Below, in pieces: positions 7,978 to 28,400 of a stretch of 64,000 nucleotides of DNA; within the stretch, counting starts at the first letter, position 1, and each line of letters begins with the position of its first letter. The notes under the pieces are model-generated. The model saw only the letters and a list, made by a program, of their open reading frames with translations. It was not told the DNA's origin and did no database searches. Position numbers and translations under genes: made by a program. The stretch covers positions 21,429,543 to 21,493,542 of the forward strand of contig NC_092012.1 of NCBI RefSeq assembly GCF_042242105.1. Direction: 5' to 3'. The stretch is from Pempheris klunzingeri (lineage: Eukaryota > Chordata > Actinopteri > Acropomatiformes > Pempheridae).

Positions 7978-10765
7978 TTACTATTAACTATTATTAGCCA
8001 TCACTGCTGCATATGCTTGAAGCAGTGTGAAGAGCACATCCATGTTTGTGTGCAAATGTATGTCCTTTTTAAATGGCGCACGTGAACAAGTGTGTGGCCT
8101 ACAAACAAACCAGTGATGCCCATGTCTGCATTAAACCTGTTGGCTGAGTCCTCATCACATGGAAAGTCAACTACTAGCAAGTTACTACTGTGTGGAACTG
8201 ACTACTTTCTGAAAACAACATAAAGATTGTGGTGACTGGACTGAAGAACTACTTTTTGTCCTCATGTATAGCTTAACTACTTTGACTCGATGTAACCTGA
8301 ACCAGAATGTGACATGCTTGGGACAAATGGTACTGCTCATGTTCTCTCATGTTTGCGCATAAGTTACAGTTTTTTTTTGTTTTAGAAATTGCAACTCTCG
8401 TTCATACACTTTTAACATGAAGAACTGATTGTATTGCTTTTGTGATATGGCCGTTTTAACTGCAGCGTCAGAGAGCAAAAGGATTTCAGCTCAGTGCTCT
8501 GATATTGTATGAATGTTTATGCCTCTATGCTCCAATTTGGCACCTTAATCTCTGTTTGAATCATGCGGCTTGTCTTTAGCTCAGTGGTTATCAACCATAA
8601 CATGATGGAGGGTAGGATTTTGCATATTGGTGTGTCTTGGACCACCCTGTAAATTTCAGTAATGGACAGTTGTTTTTTTGGAATCTCCCTTTAAGGTAGA
8701 TGGTGATAGACGTGTCTCTGCTTTCTTTCTTGTCATTTTTCTGCTGATGTTAATGGGCTCTACATGCAAAATGTGTGTTTAAGATGCAACATCTTCACGT
8801 TTGTCTGAGCCCTCGAATACACTGTAGGTGTCACTGTGCGGCCGCCAAGACTCACGTAGAATGTTTTACATTATGTTACCATGTGAATGCTTTTGTACAC
8901 AGTACGACTCATTACCACAGACGGAATATGTATCACTCTTTAGCACTGAGGGGTCTGCTAGGGGTCCATTAGTCCAGCCTGCGTTGGCTTCCAGGCAAGA
9001 AAATCTGTCAGACATCTTCCCCATTCCTTCAGACATCCTTTTATTCTTAATAATTGTAGGCAGTGAGACGTCCATACAGTATCAACAGAATTTGATCATG
9101 ATGCAATAACATGGATGGTGCTGTAGGGGGCAGTCTCTCTTACACCATGCAAACAAAGTAATAATACAGGAGGTGATGTTGCATAATCGAATGCTTATTT
9201 AGCTTATTAGTACAGAATATGTGGAGAGAGTAACCAGGCAGGTTGGTTGGCTACATCATGCAAATAAGGAATACCTGTAAATACCTCAGAGCTTTTAAAT
9301 CAGTTGAATGTCATGCAGCGCTGCTCCTGTGCTTTGTCTGAGGGTTCCCTGCAGGTTTACTTCAGCCCTTTCCTTAAAGACTTTCTTACTGCTGGAGAGT
9401 GATTGTAGTCATTTGTCCTGCAGTACTGCAAAGGTGTTTGATCAGAGTCGGTTCACCTCCAATTCTGTAAATTCAGAAAGCGGCAAAATTCATAATATTT
9501 AAATAACAGCAATAAGCTAATTGTAACAAATAAAACCTGTGAGAATTGACATTAAACTAAGTGAATGGAAGGTGAAATGATGGCAACGCCAATCACTGCA
9601 GTTGATCTCCTTTTTTATGCATCAGTCTCTGAATTAAAAGGTGCTCTGTGTGACTTTACTGAATATACTACTTGCTGCAATAGAAGATCCCTTTGTTTAC
9701 TGAGTTTGACGATAGTGCGTTCAGTTCCCTTTTCTTACTATTTGGGCTGTGTTTCAATGTTAAACGACAGTTTCTCGTAAGATTAGGTCCTGCTGTGAAA
9801 ATGCATGGCTTCGTGCTTCAGATGTGTCTCTTGTTTATACAGTGACGCAGTTAAAGTTGTGAGGATGCACTGAGCGATTCTGACCTCCACATACAGACAG
9901 TGTACCTTTAGCAAATGGCTCAACACGGTTGAATTCAGAGGTGTTTTCTGGCATATTGTGTGTGAGTGTGGGTGGGAGGGGTGGGGTGTGTGTGTGTGTG
10001 TGTGGGGGGGGGTCTACTTCTCATCAGTCAAGTCTGTAGTGTTATTATTAGTGCCTTAGTCCGTAGCCCATACAGTATCTGGTTTGCTCGAGTGACCGTT
10101 TCACCTCATCGATCAACAGAAGGTACTGGACAAGCAGTTGTTTAGGAATGTAGGCGGTTGTGTCTGTGGGTTTTCTAACATTTGTTGTCCCACTTTTTCT
10201 GTACTGTTCCTCTAAGTGCTGAACCAACTGCATCCCCTCTGTCTTTCTATTTTACACTCTCTGCCATATATAAGGCCTTTGGATGACAGAGGAACTGTCC
10301 ACCAGTCAAACAATGTGTTGCTGTTTATATATATATAAATATATAAATGTATAAAAATGGCACATTTTTGTACTGCATTCCATGGGCATGTACCACAGTG
10401 CTTCTAAACTACGACAGACTGGAGATTTGTGTCCGTCAACTGCTTTATTGTATGTTATGAAGTCACTGAAATTTTATGGATGGGCTTTTTTTTTTTCTTG
10501 TGTGTTTACGCCTCTTTGGAAGATAAATGTGATAAGAACCTTTCAATATATCTGTCAGCATTAAGATGTTGTGACGCATTTCAATGATGTGGAGTAATTG
10601 AAGTGTTCTGTATGGTTTGTTTTTTTCCCCTCCCTTAACAAATAAAATTATGAAGTTAGGACAATAAAGATAAGTGATAACCTACAATATAAAAGATATT
10701 TATCTGGCCTCTATAAAACTATTTTTTGTATTCACTGAAAATAAAGCATTTCAATGTAACTGTTT
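7978..10765 (+). other. tln2: tln2 3' untranslated region (inferred)
   Basis: About 2.8 kb without coding potential between the talin stop and clustered AATAAA signals at 10641, 10663 and 10740. The last is followed by a GT-rich stretch (TGTTTTGTGG). The region includes a TG-rich stretch near 9957-10011 and an AT-rich run at 10328-10352. UTR status is inferred from position; transcript data are needed to fix the end. Confidence 0.65.
10740..10745 (+). promoter_or_regulatory. poly(A) signal AATAAA, probable distal end of tln2
   Basis: AATAAA followed 10-25 bases later by TGTTTTGTGG, a GU-rich downstream element. Two more AATAAA motifs lie at 10641-10646 and 10663-10668. Confidence 0.6.
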
Positions 10766-13700
10766 TGTGGTTCTTTTATTTTGGACAGACAGAAATGTGT
10801 AAGTACTTCCATTGGCTGTCACACCCTTACTCTCTGCTTTATGAACACTTATGAACCCTACATAAGCTTTCTGGCATGTTAATTAAGGGTTCACCATTTC
10901 GCCAGTTGTCTTCCAGCACCACCTCCTTTGTTTTTTTGCAGTGTGATGTAATATGTCTTCTTCCGCTCGTGAGCTTACATGGGTCTTTCAATTGTCAAAA
11001 AAAATCACTTCAGACAGTGAAATGTTGGAAGAAACACAACAACAACAAATTACATTTTCAAGTCCTTTTTTAAAATAAAGGACACACATTTATCAATAGT
11101 TAGTTGAATACATGTATGTTCACAAAAAAGCACCCTGTTTTTGACTTCAGAGTTCTCTGGTGCAGACGGCCTGAATCACAGTAAAATGTTTAGCAACCTG
11201 GGGGAGGAGTTAATTTACAGGTGAATGTTCAGACTCCAAATTCTTTTCACTCATTTTAGGCAAATAAAAATCTAGAAACATTTGTCAATATTGTTGCTGG
11301 TTTTATATTACTTTAGGGATGATAAAATATTTTCCCTCATTTACACTATATATCAGTCTGCACAATACCTCAGCGTTGAATAAAGCATTTTGCCTCAATA
11401 AAACACAGTAAAGGGAGGAAATTGAGCTCAATTCCCAGACCCATGAGGTCTCAGTTCTTTACCAGGCAGTTTAGAGACGGCCTTGAAACAGCATTCAGAC
11501 TCTATTGTTGGGAAACAAAATGTACAGAAAGTAAAATAACAGTTGGCTGAATAAATGAAATCTGAAACATCCATCAGTATGTGTCTTCTACATTGTCTCA
11601 GTGTGTCAGCAGCAGCACAGCAAACAGACTGCAGAACTCCACTACAAGTTCTCCAGTGAAGAACAGAGAGGTGACTTGTGGCAGGCGAACAAGGTCTCTT
11701 TAAGTGTCTGTCAGGACAAGATGGTATTTCTAAGTCAGCACTAAACCTGAAGCTATATTCAGTCCAAGCTATGAACTGAGAGCGATGCTAAATTTGTCTG
11801 GCACTAAAAATTGAGGCAGCAATGTCAATTACAGTGGCACAGCTGCTCAGCAGCTTTTAGACCTGAATCCTTCAAGTTAGTTCTTTTCTGCATATGATTC
11901 TCCAAGTGACAGAAATCTATTCCTACTAGAACTTGCTCGTAACAAGAGTCCCTGTTAAAGTGTCTGAGGGCGAGACAGCAAAATCCCTCGCTAAAAGGAC
12001 GAGGGTATTTGATTTAATGTGTACAAGCAGCTGATAGAAGACAGCTCATCCATTATTTTTATGCCTTAAATCTAATTATAATAAACGTCAGAAAGCGGGT
12101 ACAGTTACTGATGACTGCAGGGTGCTACATAGTGGTTAGATGCTTCATCCATTGAAGACAGTTGTGTTTAATGTAAGATTACCTGCCCTGACTTGTGGGC
12201 ACCACAAGCACAGTCTCTTGATTCTCTCCTCTAAGCCACTGTGACCTTCATTTTCTACATTTTCCTTTCAATAAAGAGATAAGTGTCACATCGGGTTGTT
12301 GGTGGTTTTACTCCACTGATGGAAAATATCACACAGCTGACATGCTGTAACGAGTACCGTGCACTGTGGCTAAACACACTCACCACGCTGATATTTTGCC
12401 ATGACCTCACACACGAGCTCTGCATAACTAAACCATTATACTAAGCTTGATTAGGCTGAGTCATCAAAAGACAGTTTGACTCAGAAGGCCTGGGTGGGCC
12501 ACCAACATTAGTCGTCCTCGATACTTTTAATTAAGGAGGAGGAGATGAGAAATTCCAGTCTAGACATTAACAATGAAATCATCACCATACATCCATTTTT
12601 GTCTGAGAGCTGCTCTCCCAGCTGTCTCAACACATCTATGATGAAGTGTTCAAATAGCTCTGACACTGGTCTGACACTGCAGGATGAAGGTTTGACTAAA
12701 CTGTGCTTTTACTTTTTGGTCTAGCTGTTGAATTCCTTGAAAAATACGAAATGATAATTAGATCTCAGACTCTGCTGAGCTGGGCTACACCACACAAACA
12801 AAGATTTAGATTTATGAGTTCTGCACAACAGTAATGCATACATGGCCATCAACAGACAATGGTCACCTAATGAAATCAAATTTCAAAGGTCTTTAAACTT
12901 GTGACACACGTGCCACAAACGTATGTGGCTCTTGAAAAGGCCATAACATCATTGTTAGAGGGCCTCACACATTCCTGCATGATGGGAATTCTGGGAATAC
13001 TGAGGGTTGTTTCAGTTATCACAGCCGTCTGTCTTTAACAGGATGGTGAAACATTTACCTGGTGAGCAGATAATTTAGAGTAAAACTATACTATTGATTT
13101 TTACTGAGTAATAGTGAAGAAAAAATGTCTAGGACAAGCAACAAGGAGAAGAACTGTGGTTTAAGACCTGATTTAGCCGTCAGATTTACAGACCTGTTTT
13201 AGATGAAATAAGACTTGTTTTAGAGTATTTACTCAAGTCTGGAAGAAGTCATTGTAAAACATTGTGGTTGGCTGCTGTAAACACGTTGTCTGTTTATAAG
13301 GGCCCTGACAAGAGAATACAAAAATAACACTGTAGTTGCAAGTACAAATTTTAGTGCAGAACTCCTGAATCAACCCTGAATCAAAGCCCCATCCCCCGAT
13401 CCCCGTAAACCATTAAATGTTGGACAGGTACAATGTGGCAATGGTCATCTCTATCCACCTAAGGTGCTAGGGTGACATGGATTGTGCCATGAGCCTCTCT
13501 GATCTCTGTATATGACTGGCGCGCCTGTCTGGCTGCTAAGCAGTCCACAAAACACATGGCAGGATGACTACACAGTGACAGCTGACAGCCGTCCACAGGA
13601 AGGAGATCACGTTGGACCACCAAAGAGATGAAATAAAGAAGAAAGGAAACAAACAATTTAATGAAAAAAGTTTATTGTAAAAAAAAAAAAAAAAAAAAGG

Positions 13701-15100
13701 GAAATTTTAGCACTTAGAACTTTGACACCAATATGGTGTCCTCACACTGTCGTTACTGGTCGAGATCTATCCACCTCAGTGTGTGATTAATCAGGACGTT
13801 TTGCAGATTTTCCCCTTAATTCTTTTCAAATACTAACTGAATTAGTGAATGATCTTATTTGAAAGAGAGCCAGTGCCCCTTTTCTAAAAGTAAAGGTGGG
13901 AGTGGCTGTGAGAGCAATGGACTGAGTCAAGCAGGTGAAGTTAGATCTCCAAAATATGCACTCAGCCAAACACAAGGAGAAAAATACAGACAAGAAAGGA
14001 AGGGAGCAAAAGTCTAAAGGACAAAATACTGTCAGTATGGGTGGTGAAGGGCAAGAACGCAGTGCTGTTCATATAATATTACATAACAGTAATATATATG
14101 CGTGTGTGTGTGTACAGCAAATCTAACCTATCATTACAATACATCTTAGCTTCACCCATGAACATGAGCAAATTTGAAGATTCTTGTCAAGGTCTAATTT
14201 CCCTAACATGTACAAAAATGAATTGGTGTAGTCAACAGTAAACTATTATTACTCAACCATCCAGTCCTGACCACAGGTTGTGTGTGACAGCTGCGGCTGT
14301 GCCAGTGGCCCCGTGAACTGTCACAGAGGCACTGTGAGGGGGGCTGTTGAAATACCAGTGCTTCTGTATCTTCCACTGTGCACACCACTTTATCCACTGC
14401 GGCCCATTTGAGATATAACCCTCTGGCATGTATTAGTTGAGAGAGGAGTCGGACAAGCGTGATGATATACCTCTGCAGAGAGGAAAGCCTATCTGATTGC
14501 TGCTCGGATGTTGAACTATGCTGTGAGGGAGCTGCTGAAATGAGCCTTGGACGACAAACAAGCCCTACTGGCTAATATGACACCCCACAGAGGGAGAGGG
14601 ACTTTCACAAGGGCTTATCCAATCAGATATATTTGCTTTGTGGGAATAGCTCTGATGCATGCAGTGCTAGTATAATTCACTCTGATACCAGTCTCTGTTA
14701 AACGTTGTTGCAAGTACATCACTCATTAAGCAGTGTGTCTGAAACCCTTTATTTTGGCACAGCTAGGTGTAGAAAAGATTAATTTAATTGGAAGACAATG
14801 GTGGTATTATTCACATTCTTTTTCTCACGTTGTTTCTGGGTTCTGTTCTTGGGTGATAATTAGGTCATTATTACCAGAATGTGTCTCGCAAACAACCCCC
14901 CTCAGAGGAGCAAGTACCTCTTTGATTTCTGACACGGTGCTTCCTGCCTGTCACTTGAAGGGTGTTGGAAATAGGAGTGGACGTCTTGGTGTGAGGGGGG
15001 AGTGCCTCCCTGACGCGCATACCCCATGTATAGTCACAGAAGTGGTCAAATGTCTTCAAAGAGCGAATCACCGACGAGATCCAGAAAAAAGACAGGTCCC
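10766..15100. other. intergenic region between tln2 and tpm1
   Basis: No coding exon with plausible splice sites or family similarity was recognised on either strand. It holds an oligo(A) run near 13678-13698 and otherwise unique-looking AT-rich DNA. Enhancers of the muscle gene tpm1 could lie here, but none was identified. Confidence 0.7.
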
Positions 15101-15109
15101 GCGTTGGCA

Positions 15110-24247
<9,138 letters not shown>

Positions 24248-24870
24248 CCCAGCTCAGTCCCTCTCCCTACATTGCCTCATCTGCTCTGAATATGGCTGGC
24301 TCCCATACACGGCTGCTACAGATAACGTTGGGCCTTGTGTTTATATGTCATCTGCCCTGGTTATCGTGAAGAAAGGAGCTCTACACAAGGTAGCACAAAT
24401 GGCTTTGAGCTACAGATAAACTACACTGTTTCTGTTACACACTGTAATCAAGTCAGTTAAATTCACTGTTTATCATTAATAGGTTAATGTATACGTAGGG
24501 AGAATTTGCACTTTTGTGGGGAAAAAAAGAATGCACATAATCATTGTGAACAAAGCCATAAGTTAAGCCAAGGTTATGTAAAAGGAACTTTTATTCTGTG
24601 TACTTTTGTAAAGTTGCTTGTGTGTCGTCTTCATTGTAAACATGTATGTAGTGTCAGTGATGTACACTTAGTTTGGCCAAGAAGGAACTCTTAGCAGTTG
24701 CTTCCATGTACAGTTTTGTTCAGCTAAGTGAGACAAGTTTCTACACTGTACTCACTTTTCTGGTCTATTTGAGAAGCTGATCTGTTTGATTTTGTCTCCC
24801 ATTTTATCTTGGAAATAAAGATCATGAATAAATGGTTGGACCAACAATAAATCACTCCAAGTCTGACTTT
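24248..24870 (+). other. tpm1: 3' UTR for exon 9d transcripts (inferred)
   Basis: About 600 bases of non-coding DNA ending in three AATAAA signals at 24814, 24827 and 24846. This is the probable end of the tpm1 locus. Confidence 0.65.
24814..24851 (+). promoter_or_regulatory. triple AATAAA cluster, end of tpm1
   Basis: AATAAA at 24814-24819, 24827-24832 and 24846-24851. Confidence 0.65.
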
Positions 24871-25189
24871 ATTACAAATGTTTCTTTGGTATGTTTTGAT
24901 ACTGTGGGGGGAAAAGGGAGAAATGTAAGACATCAAGAGAAACCTACTGTCCTCTAAGATAAATTCTGTTCCTTTTTAAGCAGCACAAAATGGCATTGAA
25001 CGGTGACTTTTGTAGACTATAGTACTTCCCAACCTCTTGGTACTAACACTGCTGTCTACTGAGGAACCCCATCAGGCTTGTTTCATTTAAAGAACTTTTA
25101 CAAGTAGGTTCAACATAACAGGTGTGTAGCAGAAATGCGCCCCTCTGTTTTGTGAAGCTTCCCATCAAGTTGTTCTGTCAGAACAGTGT

Positions 25190-25323
25190 GTGTTCAGTCT
25201 ATCTGCCGCAGCTCCTCCGCGCCGCAGGGGGCGCTGTGTCATCTCGGCAGCGGTGGACGAGCAGAGGTCAAAGTTCGTAGCTGGGCAGCCGTGCTGGAAA
25301 ACCCCACGACTTGAGAGGGAAAT
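25190..25323 (+). promoter_or_regulatory. fbxo22: fbxo22 CpG-rich promoter and 5' UTR with a CTCF-like site
   Basis: CpG-rich stretch about 350 bp after the tpm1 poly(A) signals. GCCGCAGGGGGCGCT at 25221-25235 resembles the CTCF core. No TATA box was seen. An in-frame TGA at 25312-25314 supports the ATG at 25324. Confidence 0.55.
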
Positions 25324-25454
25324 ATGGGTGAAAATCAAGATTTTACCGTGTCTTTACAAGACAGCAAGGCCGCGTACGTACTCAGCAATGTTGCTGAAGT
25401 GGTGGAGCGAATTCTGACGTTCGTACCAACTAAATCGCTCCTCCGCATCGCGAG
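25324..25454 (+). CDS. fbxo22: fbxo22 exon 1
   Basis: Encodes [20 protein letters not shown] through LLRIA plus two bases; donor gtaacg. The short N-terminal leader differs from mammals and the F-box begins within this exon. Confidence 0.95.
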
Positions 25455-28400
25455 GTAACGGGAAATGTTTCTATGCTAAGCAGCTAACTTAGCTAACGTC
25501 GATAGCTGTCTAGTGGAAGTGAAACTGTTTTCAGACATACGGGGCATGTAGAAAGCCAAAGCGGCAGCTAGACTGGCGTATATAAGCCACTGTACCTGAG
25601 TGAAACGTTAATTGCTTCTAGGTGCTCAGTTGTGTTTCTTGACAGAAGCTCCAACTTAACAGCTAGCAGTTAAAGTGCCTCTGTGCCCTCTCAGTGTGTG
25701 CAGGCTGTGGAGGAACTGTGCCCGCAGAGTGCTGAGGGCTCCGCAGCAGCTGGCCTGGGTGTCAGCCTGTGGGCCGTCCCCCGCTGAGGTCCATGCCCTC
25801 TGCGCCATCCTAGCTGAGGAGGTGGAGGTAAACCATCACACGCACAGCGGCTTAACAGACGGAAGCTGTTTGGGCAGTGACAGGGACAGACATTTTGCAA
25901 ATGTTGAAAGTGATAATTGTGAAGAAACCAAAGTTTGATAGTCACCCTGATGGTCGTGATTGTTCTAGAGACTTTACATGCTCAGCCAGGAAGGATTCCT
26001 CTTACAGTCCTTTGGTAAACGCCTTCAAATGTTCATGAGCTGGTTAAAATCGTTGTATCTCATGTATTCTTTAGTAAAAACGGACTTATAAGATGTGGTA
26101 TATTGCTATGCAACGTTTCTTGTTCATAAAGCACTTAACAAATGATAAACCATTGTTTTAACACCCTTTGCTTCTGATTCCTCAGAAAGTGTTTCTCCTG
26201 CCCAAAACAGTTCTGGCAATGGTAGACTGTGAGGCCTTCAATGGACAAGCCTATTGCTACAGACAGAATAAAGGTTGGTGCTAAATAATGGTCCCCAAGG
26301 CTGTTGGACGTTCTTAGTAGATAGAATGTGTTTTATAATTGTACATCAGTGTTGGAGTTAGTGTTGGTGAATGTTAGTGGAAAGATGTGTCCAATATATC
26401 CTCCTATACCACTCATGTGATTACATGAGTGGTATAGGAGGACTGTACTTATACAGCATGTTTCTAGTCTTTTTGACCACTCAGAGTGCTTTAGTATTAC
26501 ATCAATTAATTTACCCATTCACACACTGTCTGTACACTGACAGCCATTTGCCAATCTATCAGGAGGAAGCTTACTGTTATACACACACAAACACACACAC
26601 ACCCACCCAAGGACAGTTTCGAGAGCAACCTGGGGTTCATAGTGTAGCCCAAAGACCGATGCGGACTTTACGAGCCGGGGATCAAACTGCCTGAGCCATA
26701 GACATCCACCTGGTTTTATGCATATCCACAGCAAAAGTCAAAGTATTTAAAAAGCTCAGTCAGAATAATGTTTGTTTAGGTTATTTCTTTATTTACTTTG
26801 ATTTCTTTTAGCATCTCAGTCATTTTATTTTTAGCATGACATCATAATTGAGTATTAGTAGTCTTAAAGTGTACCTGAAATACGTTTGGAATGCACCCTG
26901 TGTTGTGTGTGTTTTACACGTGTTAAATATCTCACTGATTTATGGAAAGCTTGCATAGCCCATCTTAAAAAGCCTTTACATTTATAATTATAAATATATT
27001 CAAATACATTTTAACATAAAATTCAGTAAAAGAATGTTTGTTTTTTTCGAGGATAAGTCTGTGTAACTGTAGTCTTTTTTTAACAAGTAAACCAGCGGGA
27101 TGGCATCATGCTACAGCAATAGAAATGAGCTGAATGTGTGCAGTGCTTAATCACTGAATTAGTGAACATGGATGAAGGCCAGTAGGGTTTAGCTCTGGTC
27201 AGTTTCCTTTTGTGACTACACTGTCAGTGGCATAAGTTGCCACAGTATCATGGCACTTACAACATGGGCGTTTAATAACCATTCAGTCATTCAGAGTTTG
27301 TTAGTTGTGGGTTTAAGTCGTGTGAAGTTTATTTTTATCAGTGAGAGATAATTGGCAACATAAGTAAGATGCCTAATCACAGTAGCTATGGTTACCTGCA
27401 GTCTAGTATACCTTGCACACTGATTTTGAACAGTGGTTAAACTGTTGTGTCGCCAACTAACAGCACCTGCCTGCCAGTTAACAATAGGACAGTGTGCACA
27501 CTGATATGCTAGTATTTGTCTCCTACAGTACAGATCTAACTGAGATTTCTGTTTTGCAGTACTGAAAGAAGCAGACTTACTGTGTCATTGCTGAGAAAGA
27601 GGTTTTCTCTAAATCTAAAACTGTTGCATGGAAGAGTTTTTTGAATTACCAGCAACATATGCTTAATTTTTTAGCGTATAAAACTGTTACCTGTCTCATT
27701 AACATGGTGTTATTTCTCTACCACTCTGAAGTAAAAAAGAGTCGCCACAGTCCAGACACAGTTGAAGAACTGAACCTGCTCTTCCCCAAAGGCTGTGACA
27801 TCATGGGCATTGCTGCACCAGGCATCGTCTGTAAGTGTTTCTCTTCCTCTTTTCTGTCTCCTGTTTCCTCCTTCATATAAAAGAAATTGTCCACCTCACC
27901 CAATAAACGGGCAGCCATATACCGTACAAGGAATCATTTAATTCACGATTAATATATAAATGTTTCTTAAATGAGCTTCAGAGCTATGATGGTGCAGCAT
28001 GTTCATCTGCAGGGACACTGGATAAAATGAAAGCTCCCCAAGTGTCTTGGGTTTATCTAAGAGAAATAGTTCACGTTTCAGCAGAGAGGACTTTGCATCA
28101 GTCCCTACTGTTGCTGCCTAGTTGGAAAGCACCACTGGCGGCTGGCATCTCTCTGCCTCTCTATCTGATAGATTGCCTAGTCTGCCTGCTGCTGTGCTCC
28201 CCATATCTCCATATAATCACAACCCTGCGGAGCAGTGACTCTCCATCAGCCATGTTTGCTTTCCACAAGATGATGGCTTATCAGACTCCCGTCGTCTATC
28301 AGGTTTAATAGCAGCCTCAGCTGTTTATGATAACACTCATTTCATGATATTGCAGCTGAGGGTCATCACAGGGTCACCGTGCACATCTAATTCAATTGAA

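Larger units (their letters stand above)
26274..27731 (+). other. fbxo22 intron 3
   Basis: A 1.46 kb intron holding a perfect 20-bp inverted repeat (26399-26442), followed by a degenerate dispersed repeat (about 26443-26700). The rest is AT-rich and unremarkable. Confidence 0.85.

Noticed and set aside
13678..13698. Oligo(A) run after TTTATTGT considered as a processed-pseudogene tail
   Set aside because: No coding similarity upstream and no target-site duplication seen; a simple A-run is the simpler explanation.
27100..27640. Possible extra fbxo22 exon in intron 3
   Set aside because: Exons 3 and 4 already join in phase and match the known protein; no additional conserved segment was seen.
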